Shown here piece by piece: positions 56,436 to 64,000 of a stretch of 64,000 nt of DNA. The DNA comes from Dipteris shenzhenensis (Eukaryota > Polypodiophyta > Polypodiopsida > Gleicheniales). The notes beneath the pieces were generated by a model. That model was not told where the DNA came from, searched no databases, and saw only the letters and a program-made list of their open reading frames with translations. The translations under genes were made by a program, and so were the position numbers. The stretch is from assembly GCA_047967505.1 (NCBI GenBank), contig CM106540.1; one strand, given 5' to 3'. How positions within the stretch are numbered: position 1 is the stretch's first letter; every line of letters begins with the position of its first letter.

Positions 56436-57261
56436 TTACATTTTTGCCTCTCTGCCATCCACCACGACCTCTTTGGCTCCCTCTGCCTCTAGAGTTACCA
56501 CGTCCTCCTCAAAAGGACTAGTTTTCTTGAGTTTGTTGCATATTCTAATTTCTACCATGGCCTTTAGATCGGCCTCCTCTACCTCTGCCTCTACCTCTTC
56601 CAGCATTTGAGTAGAAGACAGTTTCTTTTGAAGTTCCTCCTGAAGAAGATGCACCACCATTTCTCTGCTCTTCAGAAATTAGAAGAGCAAACAGCTCCTC
56701 AAAATCAATAAATTTTTCACGGACAGTGATGGATGTCCGAAACTGTGCATAATCTTTTCCTAGACCATTCAAGGTCACAAAAACTATATCATCATTTTCC
56801 ACTTGTGACCCAATGGAAGCAAGTGCATCTGCAATTTTCTTCACCTTCATGTGGTAGTCATTGATGCTCATATTTTCTCTCTGCACATTGTGTAACTCTT
56901 GCTTGAGCTGCATTTTCCCAGCTTACGTATTTGTGCTGTACATTTTTGCCAAAGTATCCCATGCCTCCTTTGGTGTACTTGCATCCTGAATATGCACAAT
57001 CATAGAATCCAAAATACTGATAGATAGCCAGTACATAACTTTTCTGGCTCTCTCATGCCATCCTTTAAATGCATGCATTTCCTGTTGATTGGGAACATTA
57101 GGAAGAACTGGTTCTTCTTCATTTCTTGTAATGAACTCCCAATAGCCTTTTCCCATAAGGAAATTCATCATTCTAAACTTCCATGCTTGGAAGTTGTTCT
57201 TGTCAAGCCTTTCAGTGGCAATCTGTGAAAGAGAATCAGACGCCATTATAGAACACAACAA
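56436..57261 (-). pseudogene. Element A Gag
   Basis: It starts MASDSLSQIATERLDKNNFQ in a frame opening at 57261 (likely start at 57243), then AWKFRMMNFLMGKGYWEFIT and KEAWDTLAKMYSTNT (stop TAA ~56920). In the same frame follow LKQELHNVQRENMSINDYHM, VFVTLNGLGKDYAQFRTSIT and a GRGRGRGG-rich stretch, before a frameshift at about 56545 leading to the zinc knuckle. This is the standard UBN2-type Copia Gag. Gag packages the element RNA in virus-like particles. Confidence 0.88.
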
Positions 57262-57768
57262 AAAATTCTATCTCTGCGAAAAACACAGCTTCTGCCTCAC
57301 ACGAGCAAATTTGCAAAATTGACGAAAGTGGTATTTGACCACACAGTCACTTCCTAGTGACGATTTTGCATCAACAGGCAATAAGGATGATTTTGTAATC
57401 CCAATATCTCTACACACAGGCATACGACGCAATTTCTGCGGCAACTTTTCATCGACCTGCAGAGCAGTGGTCGCACAGCAAAAACTGGGCCTTTTTTTGA
57501 GTGCCTGCGAAGAACTTCCGCCTTTAAAACGGGCCTCGAAATGGCCTCGAATCAAAAAAATAAAGTCACCGAGGAGTTCGCCCTTTCCCGTAGCATATAC
57601 TACCCTCTCGCCACACCACGAAGGGCGTCTCAATCTGAGATAGTGCACTCTTGCACTTCCGGCTGTGCTACCTGTGAAAAAGGAAAGCAACACTAGTCCT
57701 CTTACTAGGACACCACGAACTTGGTTTGCTTTCTTGAGCTCCTTACCACGAACCAAGATCTGATGCCA
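57262..57768 (-). mobile_element. Element A leader and primer-binding site
   Basis: TGGCATCAGATC (57757-57768, minus) abuts the LTR and resembles the initiator tRNA-Met primer site. The leader is ~490 bases, with minus-strand frame 57268-57843 showing no recognised domain. Confidence 0.75.
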
Positions 57769-57807
57769 TGTAAAGATAGTGGGAGAGAGGGAAGGAGTCT
57801 CACTTGC
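57769..57807 (-). repeat. Element A 5' LTR, short piece left of element C
   Basis: TGTAAAGATAGTGGGAGAGA...CACTTGC. Interrupted at 57807 by element C. The rest of the LTR resumes at 60446. Confidence 0.88.
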
Positions 57808-58095
57808 TGTTGGTAAGCTAAAAGGAAAGCAAAGAGTGGACACAAACTCAGAATACTTGCATTATGGAATGAAGAAGAGTGAGGTCCTTAAGTAGGCACC
57901 TCATACATGCTCAATGACATCACTGATGACTTCAGAGCTCCACAATCATCTCCTCAATCTGCTCCTAGATTCTCTCAATCATCCTATGTGGCTCTCCACC
58001 ACCTAACTATGCTTGTGGGCACCTAACTGTGCCTCTAGCACTCACACATAGAAACCAAGGTGTGCCTGAGGCATACACCTTGAGATATCCCATCA
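57808..58095 (-). repeat. Element C 3' LTR, 288 bp
   Basis: Plus-strand ends TGTTGGTAAGC and GATATCCCATCA. Confidence 0.9.
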
Positions 58096-58468
58096 AACCC
58101 CCCCTCAAGGGAATGCCTCAGGCTATGTCAAGGATACATCTAGTCTCATAGTTTCTCATGCCATCTCATGGTGGTCAAGGATAAATCTATGGCTAGGTTC
58201 TCATGCTAGCAAGGGTTCCCATGGGTGTAAAGTAAACAAAAGGGATACAAAAAGACCTTCCAATGGTTATCTCCCCTGCATGTACATGCACACAATGTCT
58301 GCAGGAGGTACCATGGAGCAAAACATACACATGGCCTACATCATAAGGTGACCAAAGGTGTTTACAAAACACACAAAACACAATAGTTTATTTCATTCAT
58401 TTTGGAGGACTATCCAGGTTGAGTACCTTGACATAAAAAGAGAGATCTGGAGCATACATAGAGATGAT
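58096..58468 (-). mobile_element. Element C 3' untranslated region
   Basis: Non-coding sequence from the gag stop to the polypurine tract. It is homologous to element B 55163-55531. Confidence 0.7.
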
Positions 58469-59299
58469 TTAAAATGCATAATCTTCAAAGGATGCCTCAT
58501 CTTGTGGAGGCTCATCAACTAAAAGTAGATTTGCATTTTCTATCTTTGCTTTGGCTCTGCAAAACTTCTCATGATGGTTGTTCTTGCCACAGTGTTTGCA
58601 TGGATTAATTTTGAAGCAGTCCTTTGAAAGGTGATTTGTCTTTCCACAGTGATTGCAAGGGGTATACTTGCCCTTCTGGACTTTTATAGCATAAACAGTG
58701 TCATTGCCTTTCCTGAGCTCCATATGCCTTTATTCTTCTTGGAGAGCAGAGCTAATACCTTCAAGATTAGGATTAGGAAGATTTTTCAAAGTGGTAACTA
58801 TGTGATCATAATCTTCAGGCATACTCTTAAGTAACACTGCCATAACATCATCTGGAGTAATATGAGAGTTGATAGAAGCTAATTGAGTCATAAGACTCCG
58901 CATATAGTTGACATGAGCTGCCAAAGTAGTGCCACTAACCATCTTCAATTCAAAGAAAGAGATTTTAAGTGATAATTTAGAGATGTGAGAGCTAGCACCA
59001 AAAATCATGTCAAGCTTCTGCCAAGCTTCTGAAGGAGACTCTAAGTCAGAGATGTGGTGAATATAATCATCTCCTAAAGCAAGAGCAATGATACCATATG
59101 CTTTCTCCTCTCTAGCAGGATCCCTTGTCAGGCATGTCGGAGTTGAGGATTCTCCAGCATTGGAGGTTGTAGAAGAAGCGGTTGGAGTCGGTTTGACAAG
59201 TCCCCAGAGGTTCTCCCTCATCAATGCAAATTTCACCTTCATCTGCCATGTGTGGAAGCCCTTTCCATTGAACTTCTCTAGATTCAATAGGGTAGCCAT
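58469..59299 (-). pseudogene. Element C Gag with two zinc knuckles (one in-frame stop)
   Basis: It starts MATLLNLEKFNGKGFHTWQM (ATG at 59297-59299), with KFALMRENLWGLVKP, EEKAYGIIALALGDDYIHHI, EAWQKLDMIFGASSHISKLS and YMRSLMTQLASINSHITPDD, a UBN2-type Copia Gag. It then has two consecutive CX2CX4HX4C knuckles, CNHCGKTNHLSKDC and CKHCGKNNHHEKFC, and a conserved acidic end. The frame is open over 277 codons except for one TAA at 58727-58729. A single mutation would therefore have inactivated a complete Gag. Alternatives such as readthrough cannot be judged here. Confidence 0.88.
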
Positions 59300-60157
59300 G
59301 AGAGGGTCTAACCCATATATTGGGCAGTGTCTTTCTCTCTTACAAGGCAAAAAATAACTGAAAGGCTTCCAAAATATAAGCACTTGATGTAGCAAAGACT
59401 AGTGACCAATATTCAATCAATGATGCTTCTTCTTACATGCTTCATAGAGGTGGCTAAAATGAATACTTTCCAATCAAAACCAGGTCTAGCAATTCAAAGA
59501 AAAACTGAATCCACACTTGTACTGATGCTATTGAAAACTTCAAAAACTCAGAAGTGCTAGAGTAGCATTTTATGTAGCATCATCTTCAAAAACTTGTCAA
59601 AACCAAAGGACTGAACTTGGAGGGCTTGTAGCTCACTCTTCAAAGCAAGGAAAAGAGGGCTTTCTGGAGCAAAAGAAAGCTCATATACCAGAGAGGATCC
59701 AGCACAGAGGTTGGATGAAATGGCATGCGCTATTGCCCGAGGGAGTTGCTGTAGGATGAACCTGAGTTTTGACAATTTCTCCTTCGTTACTGAACCAAAT
59801 CAGCTGAAAAATGACTCAAAATCTTTGTCTTGAGGTTGCCCATCTACTCCTAAGAGGGCTCAAGCAATGGCACAACAGGTAGGGAGTATTGTGCAATAGA
59901 AGAATGGCGAAAAAATGCGTTGTTTGGAGAATGGCAGCCAACAGAGACGTTTTTTTTTCAATTGCCTGTAGGTGGAAGTTTGCCCATACTAGAGGAGTTT
60001 GCAGCTCAGAGGGTTTGGGCAATGGTCATTTGTAGGTAGAGAACCAAGCTCTCAAAGATTTCGGGAAGAAGGAGGAAAATGGAGAAGAAGAAGATGAAGA
60101 AGAAGATGATGATGTGGTAGAAATGGGCTCAAGGGGGATCAAAGGGCTCTGATACCA
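59300..60157 (-). mobile_element. Element C leader and primer-binding site
   Basis: About 0.85 kb between LTR and gag. It corresponds to 54102-54946 of element B. Primer-binding site TGGTATCAGAGCC is at 60145-60157. No supported ORF. Confidence 0.75.
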
Positions 60158-60445
60158 TGTTGGTAAGCTGAAAGGAAAGCAAAGAGTGGACACAAACTCA
60201 GAATACTTGCATTATGGAATGAAGAAGAGTGAGGTCCTTAAGTAGGCACCTCATACATGCTCACTGACATCATTGATGACTTCAGAGCTCCACAATCATC
60301 TCCTCAATCTACTCCTAGATTCTCTCAATCATCCTATGTGGCTCTGCACCACCTAACTGTGCTTGTGGGCACCTAACTATGCCTCTAGAACTCACACATA
60401 GAAACCAAGGTGTGCCTGAGGCATACACCTTGAGATATCCCATCA
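60158..60445 (-). repeat. Element C 5' LTR, 288 bp
   Basis: Nearly identical to 57808-58095 by eye (for example AAGCTGAAAGG versus AAGCTAAAAGG), suggesting a relatively young insertion. Confidence 0.9.
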
Positions 60446-60763
60446 TTTGCGGCTTTCTCACATACACAATGGGGGAATACACACAAAGGTGGAGGCTAGA
60501 AATAGTTTTCCTCTTCTTAGTTGTGAAAGACAAAAGAACTCTAGTACAAAGAAATAGAAGAACCCTATATGTGGGTCTCAAACCAAACTCAACTAACTAA
60601 GGTGGCATACTAACTGAGCCACGAACTAGAGTAGATAAGGATAGCTGTCATCCAGCTATTATTCATGGGCGGTGTACCAACTGCATCTACAGCTAACAAG
60701 TTGGTGACATAAATGCACAACAGTCACCCTGGCATATCACGAGTGGAGCTCAATATCTCAACA
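60446..60763 (-). repeat. Element A 5' LTR, main piece
   Basis: It continues the LTR from 57807 and ends ATATCTCAACA at 60763, next to the CCTAC duplication. Strongly similar to 48797-49113. Confidence 0.9.
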
Positions 60764-61110
60764 CCTACTAATACAAGCACATTGCCTATCACATGTCGAT
60801 CCTTGTGTACTCAAGAATATGAGGCAAAGTCCACGTCACGACGGCCCAACACAAAATTTGCATACCACATTTGGGTAAAGTACATGGGAATGCACTCACT
60901 ATGTGGTTTCTTTGGAAAGATGAAGTCCCAAATGATGGAAGCATTCTCCTCAATAACTTGGTTGTGCCAATAGCATAGAATGGGCCATCACTTGTGGCTA
61001 AGGCAGCCTCCTTCCCATATCACCATAATGTCTTCTTTTGAGACGAGGTTCTTGACTTGTGAGTACTTCAATCCATGAGGGTTCTAGGATGGATTGGCAA
61101 TGGAAACTTG
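60764..61110 (-). pseudogene. Unrecognised gene fragment interrupted by element A
   Basis: The minus strand reads about 104 codons with only two TGA stops: GLKYSQVKNLVSKEDIMVIW, WPILCYWHNQVIEENASIIW, DFIFPKKPHSECIPMYFTQM and WYANFVLGRRDVDFASYS. It ends VIGNVLVLVG at the CCTAC target site. The frame continues at 48758 once element A is removed. I do not recognise the family. It may be an old cellular gene or another TE protein. Confidence 0.45.
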
Positions 61111-61186
61111 CTATGCCTCTTATCTCCTGGTTGGTTGCATGGTAGCATCACCCATGTCCATCAAGAATTTCCTAGTGATGTGCACA

Positions 61187-61640
61187 TCAGAAAAAAACAC
61201 GCCCTTAGGTGTGTTATCTGACCAAGTACTTATCGGATGGGTGTGCCTCTTAGAGAACATTTCAATACCCCCCAGGTTGAGGCATAGGAAAAGTGTTGTG
61301 CCCATCGGATATCCTTTGCATGGTCGATCAAGCATTAAATACTATTTTTGCTCTAGTGTCATGCACATCCGTAAAAAAACATGCTACTAGGTATGTTGTA
61401 CGATCAAGCACTTATGGGATGGGCGTGCCACTTTGCATGTAAGTCAATTCCACCTAGTTTAAGGTGTGTGCAAAGTATTGTGCCCATCGAATATGCTTTG
61501 CATTGTCGATCAAGCATAAAACACTGTTTTTGGCTTAGTGTCATGCACAACCATGAAAAAATACGGTCCTAAGTGTGTTAATCAAACAAGAACTTATCGG
61601 ATGGGGGCTCCACTTTGCACGCAAGTCCGTTTCAACTAGG
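61187..61640 (-). repeat. Displaced satellite fragment (~2.5 monomers, inverted)
   Basis: In reverse complement this matches the 7387-13449 satellite in the order type 3 end, type 1, type 2 (ACTTATCGGATGGGGGCTCC, CCACTTTGCATGTAAGTCAA and GAGAACATTTCAATACC on the plus strand). It is about 48 kb from the main array and in opposite orientation. Confidence 0.88.
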
Positions 61641-62189
61641 TGTAGGTCCTTTGCTCTTTTTCCTTCTCTACACTCTTTAATTTAATGTATCGTGTCCATA
61701 TTCTGTAATACAGACTGAAGAGGGTCCTACCACTTGTCATGGAAGGGTAGTGTCTACTCTTGTACAAGAGGTGGTCATGATTGTATGGCAAGGTATGGTC
61801 AACCAAATGCAAGTACATTTCATACGTCATGAAAGATATTGAAACCATAACTAAGGCATCTTCAAAATAAGAATCATAATGGTTGTAGTTGAAACCTTTG
61901 TTCCTATCATATCCATTGGAAATCATCATGCAATTCATAATATATTCTTCCTTCATGTAAGCTCTTGTTATGGTGAATCCACACTAGTCAACTAGTCAGC
62001 TAGTCAATAAGATAGTATGACTTGAAATCCACTTCAAAGTATCATAACCTCAATCCTCAAAATAAAAGATGAAAAATGCATTCAACTAAACTTTAAAGAG
62101 CATTCTCAGAATTGAAAAAACAATCTTTGAATCTCTGAACTATGCTTTGACTCCTCAAGCATCACCTTAGAATTTAGTGTAGCATCAAA
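61641..62189. other. No gene recognised
   Basis: Unique AT-rich sequence between the satellite fragment and the CACTA terminus. A minus-strand frame (61636-61956) contains a His/Tyr-rich MISNGYDRNKGFNYNHYDSY but no known motif. TAGTCAACTAGTCAGCTAGTC near 61985 is a short tandem repeat. Confidence 0.4.
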
Positions 62190-62240
62190 CACTACTACAC
62201 ACAGATCCTATTGCGATGTTTAAGTACCGATGTTTAGCAT
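62190..62240 (+). promoter_or_regulatory. CACTA terminal inverted repeat
   Basis: CACTACTACACACAGATCC followed by TATTGCGATGTTTAAGTACC. One substitution from the TIR at 29457-29506. Confidence 0.88.
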
Positions 62241-62279
62241 GCGCGGGGCGCTAATCATTAATATTGGAAGTGTACCTCG

Positions 62280-62365
62280 TGAAGCATCGCTATATAGCGA
62301 CGTTTATCAGAATTGTAAGTGTCACTATATAGCGACATTGAGATACTTTTTTATAGCGATGTTTT
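62280..62365 (+). promoter_or_regulatory. TCGCTATATAGCGA palindromes, cluster 5
   Basis: One perfect copy near 62287, TCACTATATAGCGA near 62322 and a half-site (TTTTTATAGCGATG near 62348) lie within 180 bases of the TIR. This is the clearest evidence that the palindrome is a CACTA subterminal repeat. Confidence 0.75.
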
Positions 62366-62532
62366 ACAGAGAGCTTTTTTTTTCATATCGACCTTAAAAG
62401 TTAGTTTTCTCTAATGGCAATTTTTTTAAATTTTCATACATGTTTTATTTTTTGAGAGACTAAAAGTATGAGAGCATGTACGTCAAGCCTTTGAAGCTCA
62501 TATATTCATGTCCAATTTTGAGATGAAAAAAA

Positions 62533-62959
62533 TCAATGAAGAGCATTTACATCAACAGTTTCATCTTGAGTCAAGTCTAATGCGCCAAACAAGTCTATCT
62601 CCAACTCTATACCGAGTTGATCTCCTATATCATCATCGTACTCTAGCATCATATGTTCACCTAAAAGTACTTGATCATCTTCTTCAATAAAGTGTGGTGA
62701 TTCTTGATGATCGTTGTCTTTTTCTTTAATATCGTGATCTCCATCTTCCTCCGATGCGATGTCATTATGCGCATCTTCCTCTTGGCTCATATTGTGATCT
62801 TCATGTTCTTCACTAGATTCATCTGGATCAATTGGATCTGGCATTGGTAGTGGCATCTACATATCCACATCTCTATCTTCAAAAATTTACTTACTTCGTG
62901 GGTGCAACTTGTATCACGTACCACCATCTTGGATCAAAATGATCCATATGAAAAACCAA
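62533..62959 (-). pseudogene. CACTA transposase last exons (acidic C-terminus)
   Basis: The exon at 62895-62959 reads LVFHMDHFDPRWWYVIQVAP, equivalent to NNRWWHVIPIMPCSK of the other copies. It is bounded by CAATATAG and GTAAGTAAAT. The final exon (62533-62856) is rich in Asp/Glu (DESSEEHEDHNMSQEEDAHN) and ends DLFGALDLTQDETVDVNALH. Between acceptor and methionine an in-frame TAG interrupts VDM-MPLPMPDP, the only defect seen. Confidence 0.75.
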
Positions 62960-63077
62960 CTATATTGAAGATGGGTGCCAAATGTCATCAATTATATATA
63001 TGAAATTATGCTTAAGTACATGTATGAATGGATCTTACAAAACAAAAGCTTCGATTAATTAAATCATTAGTATGCAC

Positions 63078-63416
63078 CTGCTCACAGTGCTCGGGAAGAA
63101 CAAAAGTATCACTTTCACAATGTTTGGTGGAGTCTATTTCAAAGAAGCTACTACTATCTTTTCTCACTATCACATGGGGACTGTTGTAAATAGTTCTAAA
63201 CCATTTTACATCAAGAATGAAAATACTAAATCGTCTGAAATCAACTTCATAGATTTCGTGTATGGTTCCACAATAATCCAACTGTGAGGAGAGAAGATTG
63301 GTATCCAAAGCACATTTGCTAGCTATCTTGTGTGAAGTTAGCCATGACTCCACAATCATATGTGACTCTCTTTGAATCGATGCGTTCCACGCAAAAAATG
63401 TCGTCCATATGACCAT
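63078..63416 (-). CDS. CACTA transposase DUF4216 exon
   Basis: Open on the minus strand. ITTFFAWNAS-type start region, ESHMIVESWLTSHKIASKCA, LDYCGTIHEIYEVDFRRFSI (DUF4216 core Y-x-G-x-I-x-E-I), KWFRTIYNSPHVIVRKDSSS and SDTFVLPEHCEQ. It ends at a GTGCATAC donor (63078/63077). DUF4216 is found at the C-terminus of plant CACTA transposases; its mechanism is not known. This copy retains the frame that the copies at 26982 and 30291 have partly lost. Confidence 0.8.
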
Positions 63417-63562
63417 AATGCATTGTACTTTTTGTACTATAAAAGAGCATCATTAAAACAATGAAGATGCATCTATTTTATAGCGTACATTGCCACAAAT
63501 AATTACTTAATTATGTCAAGAGGTAAGAAACTTACATGCATCATACATCCAGATGATAACTC

Positions 63563-63952
63563 TCACTCGTGCTCGTTTATTATCTCTCCATCACATTCGG
63601 CTTTACATAGAGCCAGTTGTAGCCAATCAAGTGACATGTGAGTGGGGAGAAGAGCCAGATCCCATGGATATGGTTGAGATCGCCTGTACATTACTCTAAA
63701 TCTCATCCTTGCATTTATTCTTACTGCTTTGGCCGCTTCATATCTCTCAATCCACTTCTGCATCTCCTTGCTATTGAGGATACAAAACTTATTGAATTTC
63801 TCCATTTGCTCTTCGCTCATCTTTCTTTCAATCCCTTTTCCTTGGGGAACCTCGCCAACGATGCAATCATCATCCTTATTATGCCAAGCTTGTGGCATAT
63901 CGGGATCCGTGGATGCAAGAAACTCCATGATATATACTAATGAATCTTGCAC
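63563..63952 (-). CDS. CACTA transposase segment upstream of DUF4216
   Basis: An open 129-codon frame: DSLVYIMEFLASTDPDMPQA, EEQMEKFNKFCILNSKEMQK (the F-C-I-L-N motif that follows the DUF4218 region in TNP2 proteins), WIERYEAAKAVRINARMRFR and YPWDLALLPTHMSLDWLQLA. It aligns with the fragment at 29994-30197. The frame likely continues to the right through upstream exons outside the window. Confidence 0.75.
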   Translation of the reverse strand: MQDSLVYIMEFLASTDPDMPQAWHNKDDDCIVGEVPQGKGIERKMSEEQMEKFNKFCILNSKEMQKWIERYEAAKAVRINARMRFRVMYRRSQPYPWDLALLPTHMSLDWLQLALCKAECDGEIINEHE

Positions 63953-64000
63953 AAGCCATCCCTCTGTGATGCTTGCTTCTGGTCTTGCTCTTTGTCTTAC

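Larger units (their letters stand above)
57808..60445 (-). mobile_element. Gag-only LTR retrotransposon C (TR-GAG-like, 2.6 kb)
   Basis: LTRs at 57808-58095 and 60158-60445 (288 bp each, minus strand TGATGGGATATC...TTACCAACA). Primer site TGGTATCAGAGCC (60145-60157) and polypurine tract (CTTGAGGGGGGGTTT on the minus strand, 58096-58110) are intact. Target duplication: CTTGC (57803-57807) versus TTTGC (60446-60450). The unmodified site CTTGCAGCTTTC in element A's other LTR shows one copy mutated later. The only gene is gag, with no protease, integrase or RT, as in the described TR-GAG class. Confidence 0.92.
48759..60763 (-). mobile_element. Copia LTR retrotransposon A (12 kb including nested insertions)
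   Basis: It is bounded by LTRs (48759-49113; 57769-57807 continued at 60446-60763) and a perfect target duplication CCTAC (48754-48758 and 60764-60768). Primer-binding site TGGCATCAGATC is at 57757-57768 and a polypurine tract (TTGAGGGGGAG on the minus strand) at 49114-49124. Domain order on the minus strand is gag, protease, GAG-pre-integrase, integrase, reverse transcriptase, RNase H, which is Ty1/copia. It contains nested elements B and C and a 1.77-kb inverted duplication. Without them it would be about 5.6 kb, a normal Copia size. In-frame stops and two or more frameshifts make it inactive. Confidence 0.93.
62190..64000 (-). mobile_element. CACTA element, 3' part (continues beyond the window)
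   Basis: The TIR CACTACTACACACAGATCC starts at 62190 and matches the TIR ending at 29506. Then come TCGCTATATAGCGA palindromes (62286-62360), the 3' UTR and the transposase gene on the minus strand. Coding structure is better preserved than in other copies. The 5' end and TNP2 catalytic region lie to the right, outside the window, so autonomy cannot be judged. Confidence 0.85.

Noticed and set aside
57268-57843. 191-codon minus-strand frame over element A leader and LTR
   Set aside because: It crosses the element C LTR boundary and the primer-binding site, so it is a chance frame.

Overview
The window looks like transposon-rich intergenic DNA from a land plant with a large genome. It holds plant-type CACTA (En/Spm) transposase remnants with DUF4216-type exons, Ty1/copia LTR retrotransposons primed by initiator tRNA-Met (TGGTATCAGAGCC-type sites), a hAT-like MITE, a roughly 180-bp satellite, and AG/GT-bounded short exons. 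I cannot name the species. I found no intact cellular gene, rRNA, tRNA or CRISPR array. Nearly every coding stretch belongs to a decayed transposable element (TE).

Layout. 0.65-7.1 kb: two paralogous polypyrimidine blocks punctuated by GC-rich palindromes, each followed by the same AT-rich linker and TATA-like box. 7.4-13.45 kb: satellite array of ~181-bp monomers, organised for most of its length as a three-monomer higher-order repeat of ~545 bp. 14.1-24.2 kb: two head-to-head CACTA TNP2 remnants (minus, then plus) with polypyrimidine/polypurine tracts facing each other and a second, Transposase_24-like ORF between them. 24.3-33.8 kb: a ~2.9-kb inverted duplication carrying DUF4216 exons and an unrecognised conserved ORF. 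Its spacer is a rearranged CACTA end with a recognisable terminal inverted repeat (TIR) and arrays of the palindrome TCGCTATATAGCGA. Two ~247-bp hAT-like MITEs with perfect 8-bp target duplications lie here. 34.5-39.1 kb: non-coding LTR element D (135-bp LTR, target duplication ATGTC). 39.5-43.4 kb: truncated Copia element E. 43.8-48.4 kb: CACTA-like copy with palindromes at both ends, bracketed by ~410-bp inverted repeats. 48.76-60.76 kb: Copia element A (minus strand, target duplication CCTAC), which interrupts a reading frame of unknown function. 61.2-64 kb: a displaced satellite fragment, then the 3' end of another CACTA element with its TIR at 62190.

Element A is itself nested. Its 5' LTR contains gag-only LTR element C (57808-60445). 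Its gag-pol contains the shorter relative B (53801-55818, target duplication AATAT). Its integrase is interrupted by a ~1.77-kb inverted duplication centred on base 53309, which forms a near-perfect palindrome with a 13-base spacer. B must predate the inverted duplication because the duplication copies part of it.

Interaction is between parasites rather than genes of a pathway. Gag-only and non-coding LTR elements (B, C, D) would need proteins from autonomous Copia elements, and the decayed CACTA copies would need a transposase from elsewhere. The subterminal palindromes are the best candidates for transposase-binding sites. All functional statements are inferred from sequence reading alone; no search or alignment program was run.
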